Of a DNA stretch of 11,633 nt, positions 6,957-11,633 are shown piece by piece. Position 1 is the stretch's first letter; each line of letters opens with the position of its first letter. The stretch spans positions 1 to 11,633 of the forward strand of contig JADLCG010000185.1 of assembly GCA_020847355.1 (NCBI GenBank), in the 5' to 3' direction. The DNA is from Anaerolineales bacterium. Its GTDB lineage: Bacteria > Chloroflexota > Anaerolineae > Anaerolineales > Villigracilaceae. The position numbers and the translations under genes were made by a program. Below the pieces are notes generated by a model, which was given only the letters and a program-made list of their open reading frames with translations, did not search any database and was not told the DNA's origin.

Positions 6957-7217
6957 TTAGACTTGCTCAAAATGTTGCACTGGCACAACGAAAAGCGTTG
7001 CGCGTTTCGTCTCGCCTTTGGGCGGCAGAGCTTCGCGCATCGCTTGGATTGCCGCATCCACTTGCGCGTCATCCACGCCGAGTAACATCGTCACCACGCC
7101 GCTTCGTAAAAAGCCGCCCGTAGAAGCCACGCGCGTCACGCGGAAATTTCCGGCGGTTAAGGCTTGGGTGAGGGTATCGGCGTCATGGTCTTTGACGATC
7201 ACAATGATCATTTTCAT
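6957..7217 (-). CDS. Short cyclic-di-AMP receptor-like protein (PstA/DarA family, PII-like fold), loop-deleted paralog
   Basis: An 86-residue protein of the PstA/DarA (PF06153, formerly DUF970) family: small PII-like trimers that bind cyclic-di-AMP. The first 60 residues align without gaps to the Staphylococcus PstA sequence as I recall it: MKMIIVIVKDHD, then GNFRVTR (23-29) with N24, R26 and T28, STGGFLRSG (32-40) and LLGVDD (45-50). The family's usual N41 is V41. After residue 62 the protein is about 23 residues shorter than PstA: the long B-loop is absent and it jumps to the final strand RATLFVVPVQHFEQ (72-85). AGGAG overlaps the stop of the upstream paralog (TAGGAGTAG), 11 nt between genes, so the pair is translationally linked. 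Whether it still binds the nucleotide is uncertain. Confidence 0.88.
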   Translation of the reverse strand: MKMIIVIVKDHDADTLTQALTAGNFRVTRVASTGGFLRSGVVTMLLGVDDAQVDAAIQAMREALPPKGETKRATLFVVPVQHFEQV

Positions 7218-7228
7218 TTTATCTACTC

Positions 7229-7570
7229 CTAAAATTGTTCAAACCGATCCACCGGCAAAGCGAAAACCGTCGCGCCGCCCACCGTCACTGGCACTGGCGC
7301 GGGCATGGTCATCGGCGCGCCTTCCAGCGGCAAAGTCATATATTCAATGCGGCGTTTGCAGGATTCTTGTAAAGCCGCCAGGGCTTCCAGTTCTCGCTCC
7401 TTTGGCAAACCAATTAATAAAGTCGCGTTGCGCCGTCCAAGAAAGCCGCCTGCGCTGTCCAGATAGGTCACTGGCGCGCCAATGGCTTTTAATGCGCGGG
7501 TTGCCGCGTCTAGGTCTTGATCTTGAATAATGGCGACTAAAAGGTAATGAACGGGTCTAGGGGGATTCAT
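7229..7570 (-). CDS. Cyclic-di-AMP receptor family protein (PstA/DarA, PII-like fold)
   Basis: A 113-residue member of the same PstA/DarA family, close to the usual 109 residues. It shows YLLVAIIQDQD (9-19), the AGGFLGRRNATLLIG core (40-54), and the C-terminal VTVGGATVFALPVDRFEQF (95-113), nearly identical to the family consensus ending. G42, F43, L44, N48, G54, F103 and Q112 correspond to pocket positions known from PstA. However, the stretch that should carry the N-F-R-x-T motif reads AIGAPVTYL (29-37), so the Asn and Arg ligands are missing and one residue is inserted. The B-loop is present and proline-rich (EGAPMTMPAPVP, 83-94). GGAGAAAAGAG places AAGGAG eight bases before the ATG. It lies 98 nt after nhaA and 11 nt before the short paralog, on the same strand. 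Expected role: sensing cyclic-di-AMP and relaying it to an unknown partner. Confidence 0.92.
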   Translation of the reverse strand: MNPPRPVHYLLVAIIQDQDLDAATRALKAIGAPVTYLDSAGGFLGRRNATLLIGLPKERELEALAALQESCKRRIEYMTLPLEGAPMTMPAPVPVTVGGATVFALPVDRFEQF

Positions 7571-7668
7571 CTCTTTTCTCCTTTACAAAATCTGCGGACG
7601 TCAGCCCGTCTCATCCTTAACTGAAAGTTGCGCGAGCCTGCGAGGAGCGCTTCCTCACTTTGATATTA

Positions 7669-8898
7669 TCAGAACTCTTCCGATGCTTCAACCTTTGCGG
7701 CGCGGATGATTTTTTCCCGCGTCCGAACGGATTTGCTCAAAATCCAATAGCCGATCGAAGCGGCGCTCAGTGAGCCAAGCAAAATGCTGATTTTAGAACT
7801 TTGGATCAGGCTTGCATCTTCAAACGCCAATAACGTGATGAAGATGGACATAGTGAAGCCCACGCCGCCCAAAAAGCCCGCGCCGATAATTTGCTTCCAA
7901 CTGATTTCGTTAGGCAATTGCGAGACGCCCAACTTCACTGCCAAAAAACAAGCTAAGAATATGCCGATAGGCTTGCCTAAGATCAAACCGGCAAGGATGC
8001 CAAAACTGTTTGGGATTAATAAGCCAGATAACCAATCTTTACCTAAAATAATGCCGGTATTTGCAAAAACAAAAATTGGCACAATCAGGAAGGCGACTGG
8101 CTTATGCAGAAAATGCTGTAACCGATACGAAGTTGAGTTTCTGTCTCCATTTTCAAATGGCAGGGCAAAAGCGAGCAAAACGCCCGCCAAAGTGGCATGT
8201 ACGCCGGATCTCAGCATGAAGTACCACATCACAAAGCCGGGGATCAAATACCAAGCCAGCCGCTTCACGCCGCGCCGATTCAAAATCAGCAAGCCGCCAT
8301 ACACGCCCAACGCCAGCAGAAAATAACTCAGCGAGAAATCGCTGGTGTAAAAAATGGCAATCAGCGCAATCGCGCCCAAATCGTCAATGATCGCCAATGC
8401 TGTTAAAAAGATTTTGAGCGAAACGGGGACTTTCTTGCCTAATAAAACTAAAATGCCCAGCGCAAAGGCAATATCAGTCGCCACTGGAATCCCTGCGCCC
8501 GCTTGAGTCGCCGTGCCGTGATTGAATAAGAAATGGAATAAAGCAGGCGTGACCATGCCGCCTAGCGCCGCAATCATCGGCAGAGAGGCGCTTTTCAAAT
8601 CGGATAATTCGCCGATGTACAGTTCTCTTTCAATCTCCAGTCCAATCAAAAGGAAGAAGATGGTCATCAAGCCGTCGTTGACCCAATATTCTAAGGCGTG
8701 TTTTAAGTGAAAGTTCCCAAAGCTAAAGCCCGCTTCAAGCTCCCAAAAGTGAACGAACCATGCGCCGAATTTGGAGTTGGCGATCAAAATGGAAATCAGC
8801 GTGCAGAGGATTAAGATAATCCCTGAAGCCTGCTCGCTATTGAAAAACTCAACGAAGAGTCTGGTTAATTTATTTTTCGGCCCTTTTTTTATAATCAA
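7669..8898 (-). CDS. nhaA: Na+/H+ antiporter NhaA
   Basis: A 409-residue inner-membrane antiporter that expels Na+ (or Li+) in exchange for two protons, giving sodium and alkaline pH tolerance. About twelve hydrophobic segments are visible. Diagnostic motifs are FFLLIGLEIERELYIGEL (81-98), IPVATDIAFALGIL (137-150; T141-D142 match E. coli T132-D133), TALAIIDDLGAI (166-177; D172-D173 match the ion-binding D163-D164), LGKPIG (307-312; K309 matches K300) and GGVGFTMSIFI (344-354). The start codon is TTG at 8898: GAGGA lies six bases upstream and no in-frame ATG occurs before residue 78, inside the membrane domain. Two cyclic-di-AMP receptor genes follow on the same strand. An extended -10 box lies just upstream. 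Confidence 0.97.
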   Translation of the reverse strand: MIIKKGPKNKLTRLFVEFFNSEQASGIILILCTLISILIANSKFGAWFVHFWELEAGFSFGNFHLKHALEYWVNDGLMTIFFLLIGLEIERELYIGELSDLKSASLPMIAALGGMVTPALFHFLFNHGTATQAGAGIPVATDIAFALGILVLLGKKVPVSLKIFLTALAIIDDLGAIALIAIFYTSDFSLSYFLLALGVYGGLLILNRRGVKRLAWYLIPGFVMWYFMLRSGVHATLAGVLLAFALPFENGDRNSTSYRLQHFLHKPVAFLIVPIFVFANTGIILGKDWLSGLLIPNSFGILAGLILGKPIGIFLACFLAVKLGVSQLPNEISWKQIIGAGFLGGVGFTMSIFITLLAFEDASLIQSSKISILLGSLSAASIGYWILSKSVRTREKIIRAAKVEASEEF

Positions 8899-8919
8899 TT
8901 TTTCCTCACGCGGAAGAAT

Positions 8920-8928
8920 TTTATACCA
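8920..8928 (-). promoter_or_regulatory. Extended -10 promoter candidate for nhaA
   Basis: On the minus strand TGGTATAAA (8928-8920) fits an extended -10 element (TGnTATAAT, five of six in the hexamer). No good -35 is visible at 16-18 bp, which extended -10 promoters can tolerate. The start of transcription would fall near 8913, giving a leader of about 15 nt with GAGGA before the TTG start codon. Confidence 0.45.
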
Positions 8929-8968
8929 TGATTCTTGAAATTAAGATTAATTGAGCGCCATCGAAAAC

Positions 8969-9075
8969 CGCCGTCCCGCGGGCTTGGGGTAAAGTTCGCA
9001 CGGCGAAATGATAACGCCTGATCTAGGCGTTATTCTTCAGCGGACTGTAATTCGGCAGTGCGGCTGTCTTCAGCC
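8969..9075. other. Intergenic region with three consecutive hairpins upstream of nhaA
   Basis: Between nhaA and the DUF3592-like gene, on the minus strand, 188 nt carry no ORF. I see three inverted repeats: CGCCGT/ACGGCG (8969-8974 with 9000-9005, enclosing the self-complementary CCCGCGGG), ATAACGCCT/AGGCGTTAT (9011-9019 with 9025-9033, loop GATCT), and GGCTG/CAGCC (9062-9066 with 9071-9075, four-base loop). None has a proper T-run, so they are poor intrinsic terminators. They could end the DUF3592 transcript with help, be part of a nhaA leader RNA, or be unremarkable. Confidence 0.4.
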
Positions 9076-9086
9076 AGGCTACTTTT

Positions 9087-9539
9087 CTATTGCTTCATCT
9101 TGCGATTTACGAAGAAAATCAAAGTTCCCATAATCAGCGCAATTACGTTAAAAAACAAAAACCCGACGATCCCAAGAATCAAGCCGCTACCCTCCGAGCC
9201 AAGCCAGCCTCTGGTTTCAACTGAAGAATAGGGATTCTGAGGATCGTAATAGATATCTTCTGTTTGACTTCCAATCGTGTTAGGGTTTGGCTTGGTCTCG
9301 CAATCATCGCCTGTGTAAGAGCGTGCGTCGCCTTGTTTTGTAGCGTAGGCATATACCGGGCAGTAATCAGCCGTGCCGTAATTGGGGTCGGGAATCCATT
9401 GCGTAACTGTGGCTGTTGCCGGTTCGTATGCGGCGAAAATGGATTTCTCCTGAAAATAATTTGCCACGCCCAGCCCTAACGACAAAAGAGCGATTCCGAT
9501 AAAAACAAACACGAATAGATAGTTACCACAACTTTTCAT
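9087..9539 (-). CDS. DUF3592-like two-helix membrane protein
   Basis: A 150-residue protein with a transmembrane helix near each end (about 8-28 and 117-143) and an 85-residue extracytoplasmic domain between them. The motif YYDPQNPYSSVE (97-108) and the two-helix layout match the DUF3592 family, whose function is unknown. Two cysteines, C60 and C80, flank a small insert and may form a disulfide outside the membrane. C4 lies near the N-terminus but the segment is not a lipobox. An ATG at 9554 exists in frame, but GGAGG sits six bases before the ATG at 9539 and nothing precedes the earlier one, so 9539 is preferred. It appears to be a single gene. A TATAAT on the minus strand (9641-9636) could be its -10 box, but I see no matching -35. 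Confidence 0.75.
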   Translation of the reverse strand: MKSCGNYLFVFVFIGIALLSLGLGVANYFQEKSIFAAYEPATATVTQWIPDPNYGTADYCPVYAYATKQGDARSYTGDDCETKPNPNTIGSQTEDIYYDPQNPYSSVETRGWLGSEGSGLILGIVGFLFFNVIALIMGTLIFFVNRKMKQ

Positions 9540-9554
9540 AAAGAGCCTCCGCAT

Positions 9555-9708
9555 GTAAACAGTAAGAGATTTTTGGCGAGTCGGCTGGTGTCTGATCTAT
9601 AAATCGCGGCACATGGGGACAAACGTCAATACCGCATTATATAACTCGCGGCGCAAACGCTCCATCCCCCAATTGTGTCTGGGAGTTTCAATTTTTCAGG
9701 AGGACCGA
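9555..9708. other. Intergenic spacer without a recognisable gene
   Basis: A stretch of 154 bases between the GpgS fusion end and the DUF3592-like gene. It holds the minus-strand TATAAT at 9641-9636 and, on the plus strand, GGGACA (9616-9621) 18 bp before TATAAC (9640-9645). A TCAGGAGGA lies at 9697-9705, in front of an ATG at 9712 that points into the antisense strand of the fusion gene. No clear terminator is visible for the fusion gene. Confidence 0.4.
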
Positions 9709-11520
9709 TTAATGATTCCTGCTCAGATACTCAGGGATTTCAACCATCGGCGGGCGTTCCTTTTCGGCGATCTCTTCAATATCCAGAAAGAAGCGCTCCT
9801 GCTCATAACGAATCATTTTCATGGTTTTATTGACGTTCTCTAAAATATTGCGCCCGTATTTTCTTTCCAATTTATGAATCACGGCTTGGATGATGGCGAA
9901 GGACATTTTGCCCAGCGCTTCTAAAGGTTGGTTATGATGCACGCGCTCTTGTAAATCCACTTGCGCGATGGATTGCAAGCCGAATTGATCGAGCATGTCA
10001 ATCAATAAACCAATTTCCACGCCATAGCCGGAGAAGAACGGCAAGCGCTCCAATGCCGAGCGCCGCCCGCCATATTCGCCAGAGAGCGGCTGAATCATGC
10101 CGGAAAGTTCGGGATAAAAAAGATTCAATAATGGGCGCGCAGTCAACTCAGTGACGCGCCCCCCGCTTCCGGCTTGCATTTTATCGCCCACCTTCAAAGG
10201 GCGGCGATAAAACCCTTTGACAAAATCCACCTTTGGCTGAAGCAGAAGCGGACCAATCAAACCGTAAATAAAACGCGGATGAATATTGACGATATCGGTA
10301 TCAATCCAAATAATAATATCGCCTTTGGTGCAATATAAACTTTTCCATAAGGCTTCGCCTTTGCCTTTGCGCGCGCCGTGCTTTGCTAAAGTCTTTTGAT
10401 GAATATGCACCGGCACGCCCAACTTTTCCGCGATCTTGCGCGTTTTATCCGTAGAGTTGGAATCGATTAAAACAATTTCATCCAAAAGCGGCACGCGCGT
10501 CATCAGCGCGTTCTTCACCGTGCGGATCACTTTACCAACTGTTTCTTCTTCGTTCAACGCCGGCAAAGCCAAACTGATCGTCACGCCCTGCTTTTCTTTT
10601 AAAGAAAGCAAATATTTCAAATCCGCAAATTCATCGGCGTGAAAAGTATTTTCCGCGAACCATTTATCCACCAAAACCGAAATGGTATTTTGACTGGCTT
10701 CTTCGCTGGCGGGATTCACGTCATAAGCCAGTTTGGTCTTGACTAACAGCACGCCCTTTTGACTATTGCCGATCAACGTCTCCGCCACCTGACCAAGCGC
10801 TGGCGCTTCAGACTCCGCTCTGGCAGATGTGCCCATAATCAGCAGATCGTACTCTTTGGCATTTTCGGCAATCACGTTCAGCGGCTCGTCGGTGACGATT
10901 TCAGCGCGTTCAATTTCCGGCAAGTTTTTCAACACATAATCCACGCCTTTGAATGAAGCGTCTTGCGCTTTAGTAGTGTTGCTTGGGAAGAGATGCAGTG
11001 AAGAAATTTTTGCGCGGCTGGAATTGTAGATGGATAAAGCGATTCTCAAGCTCAAGTTGGCGTGCGGTCCGCCGCGAATGGGGAGCAGAATATTTTTGAT
11101 CTCCGCGCCAATATGTTGATTGACCAGCGCAATATGGCAAGGCGCTTGCGCCAGCGCATCCGCCACTGAAATGCCCAAACCTTCAAAGTGACCTGGATAT
11201 TCCAGCGTGAGCAGGTCTATCCCTTCGCGTTGGACGGTGTCGGTCAATTCTTTCCATAAATTATGCGAGACATGAACTTGCGCCCATCTATCGCTACGCT
11301 TGACTTTATATAATTGTTTGAGCGTTTGACGCAGTTTGCGCGCTTCCAATGCCGCAGTGCTTAAGGATTGATTCTCCGGCACATAAATAAAACCGGTGAG
11401 CAGGACGTTCTCATCCCCGGCGATTGCCGTAGCGGCATTCAATGCGGAGGTTTGATCGTGCGTGCGTAACACGGGAACAAGAATTTTAGGGATATATATA
11501 TTTTTAGTGATCGGATACAT
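9709..11520 (-). CDS. gpgS: Usp-Usp-glucosyl-3-phosphoglycerate synthase fusion (GT81)
   Basis: A 603-residue protein. Residues 10-135 and 140-262 are two universal-stress-protein-like domains (KILVPV at 12-17, NILLPIRGG at 143-151). The second keeps LLIMGTS (226-232) and LGQVAETLI (242-250), but the second glycine of GxxG is A233 and the usual serine after G243 is Q244, so ATP binding is doubtful. Residues 310-600 form a GT81 glycosyltransferase: ALPALNEEETVGK (318-330), the metal/nucleotide-sugar motif IDTD (406-409), GGRVTELTARPLLNLFYPELSG (453-474), QPLSGEYGGRR (477-487), GYGVEIGLLID (498-508) and HHNQ (528-531). GpgS transfers glucose from an NDP-glucose donor to 3-phosphoglycerate, the first step to glucosylglycerate or methylglucose polysaccharide. 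AGGAGA eight bases before ATG 11520 sets the start; an ATG at 11568 would overlap the preceding gene. No phosphatase (GpgP) is visible here. Confidence 0.93.
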   Translation of the reverse strand: MYPITKNIYIPKILVPVLRTHDQTSALNAATAIAGDENVLLTGFIYVPENQSLSTAALEARKLRQTLKQLYKVKRSDRWAQVHVSHNLWKELTDTVQREGIDLLTLEYPGHFEGLGISVADALAQAPCHIALVNQHIGAEIKNILLPIRGGPHANLSLRIALSIYNSSRAKISSLHLFPSNTTKAQDASFKGVDYVLKNLPEIERAEIVTDEPLNVIAENAKEYDLLIMGTSARAESEAPALGQVAETLIGNSQKGVLLVKTKLAYDVNPASEEASQNTISVLVDKWFAENTFHADEFADLKYLLSLKEKQGVTISLALPALNEEETVGKVIRTVKNALMTRVPLLDEIVLIDSNSTDKTRKIAEKLGVPVHIHQKTLAKHGARKGKGEALWKSLYCTKGDIIIWIDTDIVNIHPRFIYGLIGPLLLQPKVDFVKGFYRRPLKVGDKMQAGSGGRVTELTARPLLNLFYPELSGMIQPLSGEYGGRRSALERLPFFSGYGVEIGLLIDMLDQFGLQSIAQVDLQERVHHNQPLEALGKMSFAIIQAVIHKLERKYGRNILENVNKTMKMIRYEQERFFLDIEEIAEKERPPMVEIPEYLSRNH

Positions 11521-11530
11521 GCAGTTTCTC

Positions 11531-11633
11531 CTACTTTGCCGCGAGCAAGGGCGCGATCTTGGTTTCATATACGCCTTGCCAAGTGTAATTTTTACGAACC
11601 TCGGCTTTCAACTTGAAGGTTGGGCTGACCGAA
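11531..11633 (-). CDS. 3' end of a gene upstream of the GpgS fusion (possible glycosyltransferase)
   Basis: On the minus strand a frame open from the window edge gives 33 residues, SVSPTFKLKAEVRKNY followed by TWQGVYETKIAPLLAAK, and a TAG at 11533-11531. The stop lies 10 nt before the GpgS start and overlaps that gene's ribosome binding site (GTAGGAGA), which indicates an operon. The ending K-x-x-V-R-x-N-Y-T-W-x-x-V-Y resembles the tails of GT4-type glycosyltransferases, which would fit a sugar pathway next to GpgS. The fragment is too short to be certain. The codon pattern and tight spacing make it a real gene; the product is a guess. Confidence 0.6.
   Translation of the reverse strand, partial: SVSPTFKLKAEVRKNYTWQGVYETKIAPLLAAK

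Noticed and set aside
7018..7530. 170-codon plus-strand ORF across the two cyclic-di-AMP receptor genes
   Set aside because: It is antisense to two clearly conserved protein genes, has no ribosome binding site, and its translation is low-complexity (Ser/Ala/Pro/Arg) with no known family.
7571..7668. Possible terminator in the nhaA to receptor gap (GAGGA/TCCTC repeat near 7641-7655)
   Set aside because: Only a five-base stem with no T-run; too weak to call, so the three genes are left as one probable unit.
7784..8326. 180-codon plus-strand ORF inside nhaA
   Set aside because: Shadow of the opposite strand; the lysine/proline-rich translation is the complement of hydrophobic membrane segments, and nhaA is unambiguous.
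8899..9086. ydaO/kimA-type cyclic-di-AMP riboswitch before nhaA
   Set aside because: I looked because of the receptor genes downstream, but the conserved ydaO sequence blocks are not visible on the minus strand.
9540..9554. Upstream ATG of the DUF3592-like gene
   Set aside because: No Shine-Dalgarno precedes it, whereas GGAGG is correctly placed for the ATG five codons downstream.
11521..11568. 16-codon N-terminal extension of the Usp-GpgS fusion
   Set aside because: It overlaps the preceding gene's 3' end, lacks a ribosome site, and the later ATG has AGGAGA in front and begins right at the Usp domain.

Overview
This window looks like a chromosomal stretch from a free-living, Gram-variable bacterium, most likely Chloroflexota class Anaerolineae. 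The reasons are the mixed gene set, the moderately GC-rich coding sequence full of GCGC words, tandem cyclic-di-AMP receptor (PF06153-type) genes, a short conserved 'YAHTNSKGTTYYLH' protein, and a stress-protein/glucosyl-3-phosphoglycerate synthase fusion. The phylum is an inference from content, not a computed assignment. There are no rRNA or tRNA genes, CRISPR arrays, insertion sequences or phage genes, and coding density is high.

Layout. 1-3606, minus strand: a large membrane-anchored sensor histidine kinase (3606 to 1000), then a roughly 300-residue protein of the family usually labelled quinate 5-dehydrogenase (967 to 62), then the first codons of another gene that runs off the left edge (13 to 1). 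3703-5190, plus strand: a fumarase/aspartase-family lyase, divergent from the kinase. A 19-bp perfect hairpin (5206-5248) separates it from a convergent minus-strand unit of a 70-residue conserved protein, a 20-codon leader ORF and ssb. A near-consensus sigma-70 promoter drives that unit from 6054. 6077-6910, plus strand: panC, divergent from the ssb unit. 6919-8925, minus strand: nhaA followed by two PstA/DarA-like cyclic-di-AMP receptor paralogs, closed by a strong intrinsic terminator. 8931-9086: an intergenic region with three hairpins. 9087-9539, minus strand: a two-helix DUF3592-like membrane protein. 9709-11633, minus strand: a Usp-Usp-GpgS fusion preceded by the 3' end of another gene, 10 nt apart.

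How the genes fit together. The right half has an ion and osmotic theme: NhaA (Na+/H+ exchange), two candidate cyclic-di-AMP receptors (a second messenger tied to K+ and osmolyte control) and GpgS (glucosylglycerate, a compatible solute, or methylglucose polysaccharide). The left half is sensing plus central metabolism: the histidine kinase, the C4-dicarboxylate lyase and pantothenate synthesis.

Most notable points: the two cyclic-di-AMP receptor paralogs appear to have lost different, complementary pocket residues and sit directly downstream of nhaA; a small ORF with the best Shine-Dalgarno of its region overlaps the ssb start out of frame; the Usp modules fused to GpgS have degenerate ATP-binding loops; and the histidine kinase may be translated from a leaderless mRNA. 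I found no clearly new multi-gene defence or mobile system.
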